Source: Flaccisagitta enflata
Taxonomy: Eukaryota > Chaetognatha > Sagittoidea > Aphragmophora
Direction of reading: 5' to 3'
Assembly: GCA_965153355.1 (NCBI GenBank)
Contig: OZ231127.1
Coordinates: 55,924,001 to 55,988,000 of the forward strand
DNA length: 64,000 nt
Part shown: positions 51,906 to 63,440 of the stretch, piece by piece
How positions within the stretch are numbered: position 1 is the first letter of the stretch
Layout of the letters: every line of letters begins with the position of its first letter
Program-made: the position numbers and the translations under genes
The notes under the pieces: model-generated
Told to the model about the DNA's origin: nothing
The model's database searches: none
The model's input: only the letters and a program-made list of their open reading frames with translations

Positions 51906-52482
51906 AGTAGAAAACATCGTGAAACGATGCCTTCACGAAGATGAACACTCTCACATTACAGACATAGGAAAAGACGGACAGACGGACAGACGAACAGACA
52001 TAGGGACGGAGGGAAGGTTAAACAGACGGACCAATGGTCACTTGGACGGACGAACTAACGGATTTGCCAACTGAAGGATGAATGGATGGACAGATTGTAC
52101 TTGGCGACTGTAAACAACGCCGATTCAATGATGGGAGGACGCCGAAAACTTGGCATTTCCCATTGCGGTGTATCATTTCCCATGGCAGCGCGTATTTCTG
52201 AGTCCCACCGCATCTTAGGCAACTGTAAACAGCGTGTAAACAAAAACATTTCTTACTTGAATATTCATTTCTGTCTTCGTGTTTTTTTCTCTTTCTTTTT
52301 TTTCTCTTGTTTTTTTTCTTTTTTTTTTTTCTCTCTTTCTTTTTTTCTCCTTTGTATATTAGCTGTCTCTCCAAGAGACTTCAAACCTTGGCCTTGCCCA
52401 CCTTGAAGCCCATATATCTCAGGCTTGAAGCGAAAATCACAAACTTTAGGCTCTCGCTGAGTTGGATCAACAATGACATATA

Positions 52483-53976
52483 GTCCAGGATTTAAAGAAA
52501 AGGACTCGGCGAATTTGGAGCAAAGCGTGAAAATTTGCACACAAGGTCAGTTTTTCGTGCCAAACAAGATCAGACGGGGTGCTTGTCTGATTTTTGAGTG
52601 CACCCCGTCTAAAAACAGGTTTTTAAGCCAAAAAAACACTTCAAAGTGGCGCTGACGCCAGAGTAATTGACAGATGACTATAAAATTTTAGGAGAAGAAA
52701 AATATGCCTTTTATCTACTGGCATGCAAAATTTCAGCAAAATCGGTCAAGTAGAAGCGGAGCTTTGGCTTTTTTAAGTATAGGCCTATTTTCAAAAAAAG
52801 GGCTATATTTCAATTTTGGGGTAAAATTTTGGTTTTTTGAGCTAAAAGTCTGATACTAGTTTTGATTATTCATTTTACCCCAATTTACTCTAAAAACAAA
52901 AGAAATTGAAAAAATTCCATGTTTTTTTCATATTTTTGCCCAAAAAATCAAAAAATTGAGTTTCAGAATTAAGGCCTGATTTTTGAAAAAGGCTAGTTCT
53001 AGGAAAATATTGAAATTATTGGCGCCCACTATAGGAAGCAATTGTCATCAAGTGTACTAACTTATTCTCAAACTTTCAGAGGGGTACGTCAACCCAAAAA
53101 GACAAAAAATCATTTCAAAGTTTAGAAAAAAAAATCCCAAAATTTTGTATTTTTGGACTTTCTGGGATATTTTGTTATGCTATGGCCAAACGCTTCAAGC
53201 AATTTGCCTAAAATTTTGTATGCAAGTCCCTATATGTAAGGGGCATATCTGAGCCAAATTTCAACTTAATAATCAAACTTTGAGTTTTTTCATATCTCAA
53301 AGAGGGTAAAAAAATGCCAAATTTTAGTATTTTTTCTTTAAACTTTGAAATGTTTTTTTGTCTTTTTGGGTTAGTGTACCCCTTTGAAATTTTGGAAATA
53401 AGTTGGTACACTTAATGGCAACATATTCATTAAGTAAGCACCATTAATTTTGATATTTTCCTTGAACTAGCCCTTTTTGAAGACCACGCCTAAATTTTGA
53501 AACTGAATTTTTTGTTTTTTTAGCCAAAAAATGAAAAAACCACTAAATTTTTTAAATTCTTTTTGCTTTTCAGATCAATTAGGATAAAGTTAATGTTTGA
53601 AAACAATTTCAGACTTATAGCTCAAAAAACCCAAATTTTGCCCCAAAATTGAAACATAGCCCTTTTTTTGAAAATAGGCCTAGACTTTAAACGACTATAT
53701 CTCCGCTTCTACTGAACCGATTTTGCTGAAATTTTGCATGCAAGTAGAAAAAAGGCAAAATTTTCTTCACCTAAAATTTTATAACAATCGGTCAGTGCAA
53801 CTTCAAAGTTTTTTTTTTTTGAAAAAACACGTTTTTTTCATAGAGTACACTAAAAAATCAGACGTGTACCCCATCTAGTCTTCTTCAGCACAAAAAACTG
53901 AACCTGTATGCAAATTTTCAGGCTTTGCTCCAAAGTCGCCAAGATCTGAGCTTTTATTCCTTTTTTGAGACTGGAC
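52483..53976. mobile_element. 1.5-kb foldback element
   Basis: GTCCAG at 52483 pairs with CTGGAC at 53971-53976, each with TA outside. Inner arms match well, for example tttggagcaaagcgtgaaaa against its mirror near 53910-53940 and gtctttttgggttagtgtac against gtacgtcaacccaaaaagac. The centre is near 53200. AT-rich and non-coding. The terminal family assignment is uncertain. Confidence 0.75.
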
Positions 53977-54060
53977 TAATATGGCAATTCAGGTGGTGCC
54001 TAAGGGTCCCGCGCTTCCAGGGGGCCCTGCGCCATGACCCCTAACAAATTAGGGGATACA

Positions 54061-54653
54061 CAGTGGGCCTTAATTGGATACGAGTTTTAAAAAAAATCCC
54101 CGTTGGTAGTGACTTACAATAATAAGTAGGTATATTTTAGGACAGAGAATTGATGTTGACCCCCTTAAAAAAAAATTTTACTCGAAATTTTTAGTAAAAA
54201 TCACTAAAACATTTCAAATCTTTTAAATATCTAATATAAATCTTTAGAATTTTTGTGTTTTGAAATTCTGACTTGAGTTTCATATTCCTGTAAAAATTTC
54301 TAATCATTTGATCGGTCAAACTATATATCTTCATGAAAAAAAAAAAACAAAATTGTCAGTTTTTGAGCTACCATTATAATAAACATGGCCTGACATATGG
54401 AAATCTTATTCTTTATAGTGGTACATAGTGTGACCAATCAAATGGTTGGAAATTTCACCACAATCTTGAATTGGAATCTTAAAAAACATAAAAACTAAAA
54501 ATATAATATCATTTTAATGATTTTTGCAAAAATTTTCAAGGGAAATTTTTTTAAACAGGTTAACACCAATTCTTCACTTTTAATTACACCTAATAATAAA
54601 AGTCATTACCATCGGGTTTTTTTTTCGAACTCGTATCCAATTAAGGCCCACTG
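54061..54653. mobile_element. hAT-like foldback with imperfect 8-bp duplication
   Basis: The TIR CAGTGGGCCTTAATTGGATA is mirrored at 54634-54653. Flanks GGGATACA (54053-54060) and AGGATACG (54654-54661) agree at six central positions. CAGTG fits the hAT YARNG end. The arms continue to be complementary inward (tatattttaggacag region). Non-coding. Confidence 0.75.
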
Positions 54654-54908
54654 AGGATACGGGTCCCGCTTGGCTATATTTGATTGTTATCCATCTTTTT
54701 GAATGGCAATGGACAAGTACTCAACTAGATTGTTAATGTCATGAAATTGCGTCTTCAATATCTGATTATCAGCGTCATCTTCAAAACATAGGCATAGCGT
54801 GAGCTTTGTTGACGTTCTTCTGGAGAATGATTATTCCTTCTTTACCTCGACAACTAAACTCAATCAACTTCACTTTGCATTTTGCTTTCCTCGCGTGACG
54901 TAGGTAGG

Positions 54909-55111
54909 AAACAAGGCCGGATACATGGCTACCCCAGTCACAGGTGAGCAGGTACCGTATTTGAGATCACTCAAGCATTTGGACAAGAGCAGTGAGGCCA
55001 AAGAGTGCAAAAACATAAAAGATTACCAACTGACCAACCAACCGACCAACCAACCAACCGACGGACAAACGGAAAAGCGGCTTGTAGAGTCGCGTCACAC
55101 GCAACTAAATA
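54909..55111 (+). mobile_element. Family A element, diverged
   Basis: aaacaaggccggatacatgg, ccagtcacaggtgagcagg (eroded box), agcagtgaggccaaagag, an AACC/GACC core, aagcggcttgtag, AGTCGCGTCACACGCAACT then AAAT. Confidence 0.75.
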
Positions 55112-55571
55112 TCGAGTACGTGGGTCGAAGAGAAGGAAGCGCAGTCAGTGTGGCCGGTTAGTAAGGACGTTACATGCTTAAGGCTTACATTGCAACCTCC
55201 CCAGTAGATTCTCACTACATAAAAATGTTTCTCTCCTTCCCCGAACACCACAGCAGGCCTAGGAATTCACTTTCCGTCTGTAAACAACTCAGTATATTCT
55301 CACCTTTCACAAAAGTTTCACTTCTACTCGAAACATGGCCGCACTATCTCGCTGATGAATACATCAGAAACTGGAATGAAGAGGAGGGAAGAGAGCTGAT
55401 TGTAAGCAAATTGAGCAGCTGGCCCCCAATTGGTCGCATATGAGAAGATTTGATCAACTCCTTAACAAGGAACCAATCTGGTAAATGGACAAACAGCGCC
55501 TTAACTTGGATTTTTTTTCTTTTCTTTTTTAGAGATCAGGGCGAGAGCAATTGAGATTTAGTTCAGTCCTT
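55112..55571. other. Non-coding spacer with an unassigned ORF
   Basis: An 89-codon ORF (55174-55443, +) has ordinary composition but no recognised motif and no partner exon, so it is not called as a gene. Confidence 0.4.
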
Positions 55572-55849
<278 letters not shown>

Positions 55850-56454
55850 TACTAACGATATCACCAGACTATTTTCATTGGGGATATCGGTCAGGATTCT
55901 GGTTCGAGAAAATCTCAATTTTAAGGGTTTTGAAAAAAAAAAGATGGACACATCACAGTTTTTTGCACAGGAGACCTAAAAAGGCTGTAGGACACGATTC
56001 TGATATTCATTTTGACCTAACTTGAGCCAAAAAAATTAGAAACGTTTTTTTATGTAAAAAATTGTGTTTTTTGCTATAAAAACACTATTTGTTTCATATT
56101 ATTTGGGTAATTCTGACTGATATTTATGTATGTTGATCATTTGCACTGTGCTGATTCAATTTTTGGTGTTTCTACTCGATTTTTGCTATTTTTGAAAGTT
56201 TGCACTTGATCTCATTTGCATATTGCGGTTTCGCGTTTTTCGCCTATATCATGTATGTTTCTTTGAGTACATCAATGAAATTCATACTGATAGCATATCT
56301 TACCCTTAGAAACTGTTCTAAAACATCAGTTCTTAGAATTTTTTGATTTTGGGTTATTTTTTCATTTTTGAGGATTCTAATGCAATTTTCACACCTCGTA
56401 GACCTATTTAAAATCGTACTAGGTTCACTCAAGTATCAATTGCTATTGGTACTA

Positions 56455-57057
56455 TCTTCGCCGAAAGAAACGCAGCAGTCGCTTTAATCAATTGAGCGCC
56501 TTTGCAAAGTCAGATTCAGTTGAAATTCATGACAGAAAAAAACTAGAGCAAAAGATCTATCTAACCCTGCAATCTGCATCTCACTAAGTCTAATGGTTTA
56601 CAAATGAAAGTAGATAAAAGAAAAAGTGTCATTTCAGAAAAGTAATAAATAATGTCCCCATGAAATGGCTCATGTTTTGTAGGTCATAAGTTTGAGTCAT
56701 AACTCACTAATTTGTGAACGGATTTACAAAAAATTGGTGACAGTTGGAAAGGTCTTGAAGAGATCTTTAAAATGGGACCAACCTGGCATTTCTAGCTTAG
56801 TTCGTTTAAAAGTTACAAGCAAAACAAGGTTGATTGTCCAAGATATGGGCCTGAAAAAAATCGCTGGAATGGATGGAGAGCGATCATTCCCGAAAACCTG
56901 CAGCAGCTCTACAAATCCATGCCACGGCGAATGCAAGCCATCATTGATGCTGGGGGAGCCAACACTCGTCATTAGAATACAATAATGGCATTTGTTTGAA
57001 GTATTTGAGCTTCATCTCAAACCTATTTATTAACTGCTGCGTTTCTTTCGGCGAAGA
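56455..57057 (+). mobile_element. Internally deleted Tc1/mariner-type element with TA duplication
   Basis: A perfect 25-bp terminal inverted repeat beginning TCTTCGCCGAAAGAAACG brackets 603 bp, and each side is flanked by TA (56453-56454 and 57058-57059). TA duplication is the Tc1/mariner signature. The interior retains only the transposase C-terminus (56856-56975). At about 600 bp against roughly 1.3-1.7 kb for full elements, this is a deletion derivative that could only move in trans. Confidence 0.88.
56856..56975 (+). pseudogene. Tc1/mariner transposase C-terminal remnant
   Basis: The frame ending at the TAG of 56973-56975 reads IIPENLQQLYKSMPRRMQAI and then IDAGGANTRH before the stop. 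The SMPRRxQAxIDAxGG pattern is the typical C-terminal tail of Tc1-family transposases. No DDE catalytic residues remain, so the protein is not functional. Its location inside a TA-flanked TIR pair supports the assignment. Confidence 0.85.
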
Positions 57058-57058
57058 T

Positions 57059-58771
57059 AATACTTTAAGTTTCTGTATTAATTCAAATTACACTTATAAG
57101 CGTTTTCTTCGAAAAAGTAAGAATGAATGTAGCAGTAGCATCTCTTCCGAACTAAGTAACAACTTACTTAACAAAGATACGAATTCTTTTTGGAAAAATT
57201 GGAACAGTCTTAACGGTAATTCTCGTTCATTTAGTTCTATGATTGATGGATGTATTGACCACCAAGACATAGCAGATCGCTTTGCCACAGTTTTCCAAAA
57301 TGTTTACAAACGGTCTAATGCTGATGATATTCTAAGAGAAAAATTTAATCATCAATACGATCTTTTCTCTAGTAGTCGCATTGGTGAATCATTGACGCCA
57401 TATCTTTTTTCATGGATGGACATGTTAGATGCAGTCTTTAATCTTAAGTTAGGTAAAGCCACGAGTACATTTCTTAAGGCTGAACACGTATTCAATGGAT
57501 GCCCAGAACTTATCTGCTATCTTCATCTCCTTTTCAATGGCTTACTTTCCCACTCCTACATGCCCCACGAATTCTTATTGGGAAACATTACTCCAATAGT
57601 AAAAGATAACAACGGTGATACTACGAGTTCGGCTAACTATCGTCCAATTACTTTGGGACCTGTGCTGCTTCAACTTTTTGAATACTTATTGATGAACAAA
57701 TTTGGTCACTTTTTGGAAACCGATAATCTACAATTTGGTTACAAACATAAGCATTCTGCCTCTCACGCTATTTATGTTTTAAGGGAATGCGTGAATTACT
57801 ACACTTCCCATGGATCAAATGTTTTAGTTAGTTTTCTCGACTGTTCTAAAGCCTTTGACACAGTATCTCATTCTGGAATATTTTTGAAACTCATAGAACG
57901 AAATGTACCTCTTTGTTTCTTAAATCTAATTATCTATTGGTATTTGAATATGAAAGTTCGAGTTTTGTGGCGACAGACTTTCAGTGCCTACTTTCATGTA
58001 TCCACTGGTACCAAACAAGGTGGCGTTTTAAGTCCAAAAATATTTACAATCTACATGGATGAGTTAATTCGACGTTTACGCGCTCAAGGCATTGGTTGTA
58101 ACTTCATAAATCTGTTTTTAGCCTGCTTGTTATACGCAGACGACATGTGTTTAATTGCCCCCACAAGAAGTGCCATGCAAAGAATGCTCGATATCTGTGT
58201 TGAGTTTTGTGATGAATTTTGCTTGTCCTTTAACACAAAAAAATCTAAAGTTATGGTTTTTGGTGCCATGAAGGGTAAATTTATCGCTCCTCTTTCTCTT
58301 TACAATGAACCGCTTGAGTATGTTTCTCAATGGAGGTATCTCGGTGCGTCTATTATTGAAGGTAAAACCTTAGGTTTTTCGTGTAAACATGAACTCTCTA
58401 ATTTTTATCGGTCAATGAATTGCTTGCTTTCTGCCATTCGTAAACCAAATCAAGTAGTACTGATGAACCTTTTGTACACTAATTGCGTCTCCGGCCTCAC
58501 TCATGCTGCGGAAGTAAAACACATCTCAAATGCGGAAATGCACGACTGCAACGTCGCTCTCAATAACGGAATACGACGCATCTTCTCCTACAACCGGTGG
58601 GAGAGCACTCGTCAGTTACGTCAACAACTGTCTTATCCAAACATTACGGAAATTTTTCATTCGCGTAGTAGAAAATTCTTTTCTGGCTGCGTGAACGGTG
58701 ATACCCAGAATGAAACCGTTCGTCGACTTGCAGTCTTTAACAAATTGCAATTGGAAAATGTTGAAGACTGA
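57059..58771 (+). CDS. LINE (non-LTR retrotransposon) reverse transcriptase, 5'-truncated
   Basis: An open frame of about 570 codons encodes the RT and C-terminal part of a non-LTR retrotransposon polyprotein, which copies element RNA at a nicked genomic target. Residue numbers below count from the upstream ATG at 56996. Visible RT motifs are SFLDCSKAFDTVSH (about 278-291), GTKQGGVLSPKIF followed by YMDEL, and the catalytic LLYADDMCLIAPT with YADD at 380-383. LSFNTKKSKVMVFG follows. The region before RT (YKRFLRKSKNE, then FWKNWN) matches the linker that normally follows the endonuclease. No endonuclease domain is present upstream, so the copy is 5'-truncated. The first ATG (56996) belongs to the adjacent Tc1-type element, so it is not the native start. 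The palm motifs are intact with no internal stop, suggesting a fairly recent insertion. The clade is probably in the Jockey/CR1/L2 group, but that is a guess. Confidence 0.9.
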   Translation, partial: NTLSFCINSNYTYKRFLRKSKNECSSSISSELSNNLLNKDTNSFWKNWNSLNGNSRSFSSMIDGCIDHQDIADRFATVFQNVYKRSNADDILREKFNHQYDLFSSSRIGESLTPYLFSWMDMLDAVFNLKLGKATSTFLKAEHVFNGCPELICYLHLLFNGLLSHSYMPHEFLLGNITPIVKDNNGDTTSSANYRPITLGPVLLQLFEYLLMNKFGHFLETDNLQFGYKHKHSASHAIYVLRECVNYYTSHGSNVLVSFLDCSKAFDTVSHSGIFLKLIERNVPLCFLNLIIYWYLNMKVRVLWRQTFSAYFHVSTGTKQGGVLSPKIFTIYMDELIRRLRAQGIGCNFINLFLACLLYADDMCLIAPTRSAMQRMLDICVEFCDEFCLSFNTKKSKVMVFGAMKGKFIAPLSLYNEPLEYVSQWRYLGASIIEGKTLGFSCKHELSNFYRSMNCLLSAIRKPNQVVLMNLLYTNCVSGLTHAAEVKHISNAEMHDCNVALNNGIRRIFSYNRWESTRQLRQQLSYPNITEIFHSRSRKFFSGCVNGDTQNETVRRLAVFNKLQLENVED

Positions 58772-58893
58772 TTATGTTATAATTCTCATCACAATTTTTT
58801 TTTCCTTTTAATTAGTTAGTGATCTCTTGGTATGTTGCGGCGTGCTACTGTCATATTTCTTGACGAATATAATATCGTTCATTCATTAAAAAA
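57060..58893 (+). mobile_element. 5'-truncated LINE copy including 3' tail
   Basis: The retrotransposon body comprises the RT frame plus about 120 bp of 3' untranslated sequence, ending near an A-rich stretch (cattcattaaaaaatc) just before family D begins. The left edge coincides with the TA next to the Tc1-like element. Reading the LINE frame leftwards across that element reaches a stop (TAA at 56409-56411) with no recognisable endonuclease sequence. It is unresolved whether the Tc1 element landed at the LINE edge or the LINE was already degraded there. Confidence 0.7.
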
Positions 58894-58904
58894 TCTGAAC
58901 AGTA

Positions 58905-59917
58905 TCTGGGTCCGCGACGGAGGGGGGTTAAAGATCACCAATTCCATAAGATCGCTATGACCAAAAGATCGCTAACCCTGTAAGTTCCCTAAAACTATAA
59001 GTCTTTACATTTAAAGCCTCCATACAAAGTTTCATGCAAATCCGTTGAAAAATAGCAAAGTTATGCACATTTTTCACTCTTAGGCTAGTAGGGTGGTTGG
59101 GTGGTAGGCTGGTTTGGTTTAATAGTGTGCATATGTTGAGTTCTTCCATTTAGAGACCCCATGCCAAGTTTCAACCAAATTGGTTGAAAAATGTCCAATT
59201 TATGCAAGTTTTTCACTTTTAGGCCGGTAAGCTGGTTGGGTGGTAGGACGGTTTGGCGGTTATCATGCTCAAACATAAATAAATCATTCATGTGTTTGAG
59301 TCCTTCCATTTAGAGACTCCATACTAATTTTAACAAATTGGTTGAAAAATGCCAAAGTTATACGCATTTTCACTTTTTAGGCTATTATGGTTGGGTGGTA
59401 GGCTGGTTTGACAGGATAAATAGTGTGCATATGTTGAGTTCTTCCATTTAGGAGACTCCATACCAAGTTTCAACTAAATCAGTTGAAAAATGACAAAGTT
59501 ATGCAAGTTTTTCACTTTTAGGCGGTTGGCTGGTTGGGTGGTAGGTCAGTTTGGCCAGTTAGCATGCTCAAATGCATATAAATCATATACATATGTTGAG
59601 GCCTTCCATTTAGAGACTCCATACCAAATTTCAGCTAAATTGGTTGAAAAATGCCAAAGTTATGCACGTTTTTCACTTTTAGGCCGGTAGGCTGGTTGGG
59701 CCGGTTGGGTTGGTCGGATCACAAAAATCGGATAGGATGTAAAGCGCCTTACCCTAGTACAACTTCCCACCAAATATGAACCAAATCGGTCACAGCATAA
59801 AAAAGTTATCCATTTTTTAAAATCTGGGACGACGACAACGACAACGACAACGACGACGACACCCACCCGCCTTGAATTATAGTCCGCGTCGGAATGATAT
59901 TCCGTCGCGGACAAAAA
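58905..59917 (+). mobile_element. Family D hairpin-ended element with ~140-bp tandem core
   Basis: The 5' box GTCCGCGACGGA (58910-58921) has its exact reverse complement TCCGTCGCGGAC at 59901-59912. The latter is the 3' arm of a terminal hairpin (59882-59912: GTCCGCG, inner stem GGAAT/ATTCC, CGCGGAC) followed by AAAAA. The core has about five units (gttgagttcttccatttaga, caagtttcaaccaaattgg, tttttcacttttaggc). A GACGACAAC stretch precedes the hairpin. Confidence 0.85.
59040..59720. repeat. ~140-bp tandem repeats of family D
   Basis: Five degenerate units are present, each with ggttgggtggtaggctggtt, catatgttgag, ccatttagagactccat, and ttggttgaaaaatgccaaag. Unit length varies because of a partial inner block (aaacataaataaatcat in some). 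Confidence 0.8.
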
Positions 59918-60159
59918 GTCTGAAATGTTTCAATAGCTGTTTTTAGCACAAAAAACCGTTTCTAATTTTTTTGGCTCAAGTTAGGTCAAAATGAATATCA
60001 GAATCGTGTTCTACAGCTTTTTTAGGTCCTCTGTGCAAAAATCTGTGAGGTGTCCATTTTTTTTTAATTTTCTTTAAGCTTTTTGCAACCGGGAATCCTG
60101 ACCGATATGAATTGTTAAGCCATCTACGAACTTTGCTCGTGAATAAATGAGACGTGGAT

Positions 60160-60170
60160 TGTCATCATCA

Positions 60171-60229
<59 letters not shown>

Positions 60230-60246
60230 ATCGTCATCGTCATCGC
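60160..60246. repeat. (ATCGTC)n array
   Basis: About fourteen ATCGTC/ATCATC hexamers next to the right arm of the 55884-60109 inverted repeat. Confidence 0.94.
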
Positions 60247-60527
60247 AATTGTTAAATCGTTGAATCGTCCCTTCCATCGACGTCATCACCGTCATCGTCA
60301 CCGACGTCATTTCCCTTAAGATTGTCTTTGTTTTCGTTGTCGTTATGGTCGTCGTTGGCATCTTTGGTTTTTAAGTTATATAGGCGCGGTTTTCTTCCCG
60401 TTTATAAGCAACCTCGAGGGGGGAAAAGAGGCGCCATTAGTTTTTACGGCGTCGTTACTTAAAAGCGTCAGTGACGCCGCCTTAGACGCGCCGCCTCGCC
60501 AACGACACAGGAAACGATCTTTTGCAT

Positions 60528-60721
<194 letters not shown>

Positions 60722-60892
60722 CGAGGCTGTCACTGTTAATTGTCTTTCAATCACGTCCGAATCGCCAAATTTTCAGTCACTAAAAAAAAGGAGGAAGAAT
60801 GAATTGATTAAGAATGGTTTAAACAACTGATGATAAAGACTGAGTATGTGTAATAGTTTTAATACATAGAATTACGTACTTCTTATAACTTT

Positions 60893-61045
60893 AGAGGCGT
60901 CATCGCATCTCTATTAGAGGGTCTGTCCATCCGTCCATCCGTATGTCAGTCTCTCCGTTACGCCTGTTCGCATCCGTATGTCAATCTCTCCGTTACGCCT
61001 GTTCGAAAATCACACGGATGACACATTGAGTTGCCCGGATGGGCT
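60893..61045 (-). mobile_element. Family C element with duplicated core
   Basis: Hairpin AGAGGCGTCATCGCATCT (one stem mismatch), agagggtctgtccatccgtc, two copies of gtatgtcaatctctccgtta and cgcctgttcg, then gatgacacattgagttgccc at the 5' end. Confidence 0.7.
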
Positions 61046-61179
61046 TGCTTACAGTTAAGAGATGTCCAAAAGATGCGTCCTCCTTAGATACCATATGATT
61101 TAAGAGAAGAGAGTAGAGAGATAAAGAAATTGGGAGCAAACTCTAAAAATCGCGAAATTATCGCATTACCAACAGATGG

Positions 61180-61610
61180 ATTCCACGCGAATAAAAAAAA
61201 AGACGCACCTGTTCATCTATTGATAGAACAGAAAGAAAGAATCTTTTCTGTGAAAGTAATTTTGAAGATTTTCGAATTTTCTTTCAATCTACACCAATCC
61301 CAGGTCTGTATGAAAGCTACAGGCAGTCAAAGAACACTACTATTTCGAGCACATGACAAAGTGCAAAATCACTAAAACAAATATTTTTTTGTAATGAAAA
61401 TTAAGAAAATTAAGAAAATTTTTTTTTAGAAAATTAAGAAAATTTTCAAGCATTTTTCAGACAAAGTGGTTTTAAAGATTTTTAAATTTTCTTTCATTCT
61501 AGACCGATCCCAAGTCAGTAACTCAAACGGTTTAAAAGTCACAGCTCATCAAAGTGAAAGAATGATTATCTTGAATTATTTTTCTCTTATGGAACTGTGA
61601 AAACGATTTT
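61180..61610 (+). repeat. Dispersed AT-rich repeat I, copy 3
   Basis: ccacgcgaataaaaaaaaag, acgcacctgttcatctattg, attctagaccgatcccaagt and cttatggaactgtg match copy 2 over the whole length. Confidence 0.65.
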
Positions 61611-61703
61611 TGACTATTTTTACTCTTTTTTTTCTACGCCTAAACGCCTCAAAATTAAGAACTTTTTCTTTTTGATTCTTAAAGCTTAAAAACTGAGCTT
61701 TTT

Positions 61704-62292
61704 GGGCAGCGGCTCCAAAGGGCCCATGTCCTGTAGGACACAGGGGGGAATTTCGAGACGTCCGTCCATCCTTCTGTCCTTCCGTCCATCCTTCTCCCCC
61801 CTTGGCAATCGGAGCCTCAATTCTGCAGCCTCAGGCCTGATTTTGAGCCCCTGAGCCATCAAATTAGCCCTTTCAAACCTCAATTTAGCCCTCAAGAGCT
61901 CAAATCAGCTCTTCAGACCTCAAATCTGCCCTCAAGACCACAAATCAGCCCTCCAGACCACAAATCAGCCCTCCAGACCTCAAATCCGCCCTCAAGACCA
62001 CAAATCAGCCCTCCAGACCTCAAATCCAGCCTCCAGGCCTCAAATCAACTCTTCAGGCCTCAAATTTGTCCTCTAGGCCTCAAGCCTGCCCCCCAAATCT
62101 GCTCTTTTGGACTAAATCCTGCCATCCCGACTTCAAATCCACCTCAGGACGTATTGAAATTCACCCCTGTGTCCTACAGGACATCGGCCCTTTGAGGCCA
62201 CTGCCCTGCTCTCACTCCACTACTTCACTTGATCACTCCAAGTAGGGTATCGGGTACCGCTGACCATGTGCGATCCTTGGATGACTAGTTAA
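61704..62292 (-). mobile_element. Family E2 element
   Basis: gggcagcggctccaaagggc, atgtcctgtaggacacaggg, GTCC repeats, ~20-bp units (caaatcagccctccagacct), closing tacaggacatcggccctttg, then gggtaccgctgaccatgtgc and gatccttggatgactagtta. It is the reverse-orientation sibling of 48082-48591. Confidence 0.85.
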
Positions 62293-63171
62293 TACTGCAA
62301 AGCATTCTACTTGAAATCGATGAGAAAATGGCTAAAATGGTCATTTACAAGTGCGTATTTTTTTTTAATCGGCGTGGTTTTCCTAGGGACAAACCCTCTC
62401 ATAGACTGGGCATTTAAAGGACGCATTTAAAGAAAGGTTTCACAACATGCAACATCTGCATTTTTACTTGCGGACGCCGATAAATTACGACCCCGTTAAG
62501 GTATTCGTGATGCCGATGAAATTCACACGTTAGGGAAAGAATAGACGTGGAGGAGTCGGGTAAACAGGAAGATGCGGGGATGTATGGAAACTAACAAATA
62601 AGAGGTGTGGAGGGATGACAAGGGTGGGAGCAGAGTCGGCTGATGAGGGTACCCACGAAATGTAAGAAGAAGGGGAAGGTAACCACTAGCCAGTAATCCA
62701 ACAGGTAGGTACTGTACCTGGTTCAGCAATATAAGCATCAGGGCCCCTGATTCAGGGAAGAGGTGATCGAGCGGAGCATCGACCCGAGAGGTCCAGTGTC
62801 TTTCAATACGCAAAGGTAAATTTCTAAATGTCCACTCAGATTTTTCTTGTCGGCCCACGACATTTCCCCTTACTAAAATCGTAGCAAAAGGCTCCAACCT
62901 TAACGGCTTAACCTGGAGATCCAAAACCCCAGTCATACACAATCTCAAGATCCATAGTCATAATTTCCAAACGCAAAATCGAAATCCTGTCTCAAAGCCT
63001 ACAATCCAAACCTCAAGACCGATAATCCTGTACTCATGCCCGAAAATTCAGGGCTTAAGTCTATAAGGGGTATACAAACGGACGCACAGACGGAACCACC
63101 ATTGTATTTTACAGGACACGATGGAGGAAGTGGGAAAAACTGGACTCAGGAGTGTTGGACCGATTGGCTAC
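62293..63171. other. Non-coding region with eroded E-like units
   Basis: Around 62940-63040 weak ~20-bp themes (cctcaagaccgataatcc) and at 63112 acaggacacga hint at a decayed E element. ORF 62523-62948 (-) has no recognised motif. Confidence 0.45.
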
Positions 63172-63275
63172 ACCGTGAGGGTACACGCCACACTTCCGGC
63201 ACGCCACACGCCACACGCCACACTTCCTACTTGCACACGCCACACTTCCTACTTGCACACGCCACACTTCCGGCG
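63172..63275. repeat. CACGCCACACTTCC minisatellite
   Basis: CACGCCACACTTCC with either GG or TACTTGCA spacers, about six units; one 22-bp unit is repeated exactly. Confidence 0.85.
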
Positions 63276-63360
63276 TTTGTTGGCGTCAGACGATTGCGTG
63301 GAGCGAAGATCAGTCACGGCGCAGGGAAGCCCAATAACGACGGCGAGGCCAAGACTGACG

Positions 63361-63362
<2 letters not shown>

Positions 63363-63422
<60 letters not shown>

Positions 63423-63440
63423 TAGACAGACAGACAGATA
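63363..63440. repeat. (GA)n / (GATA) / (GACA)
   Basis: (GA)n of about 25 units, then AGATAGAT and GACA units. Confidence 0.94.

Larger units (their letters stand above)
55884..60109. repeat. Inverted-repeat pair bounding a nested transposon cassette
   Basis: The left arm (about 55884-56095, atatcggtcaggattct and gacctaacttgagcc) is the reverse complement of the right arm (about 59918-60109, ggctcaagttaggtc and aatcctgaccgatat). Between them lie the Tc1-like element, the LINE and family D. The arms probably belong to one foldback split by later insertions. A (TTG)n array adjoins the left arm and an (ATCGTC)n array the right. Confidence 0.75.

Noticed and set aside
55174-55443. Candidate 89-residue protein
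   Set aside because: Composition is ordinary, but no motif, partner exon or neighbour supports it.
56996-57058. Native N-terminus of the LINE protein
   Set aside because: These codons lie within the right part and TIR of the Tc1-like element and show no LINE-like sequence.
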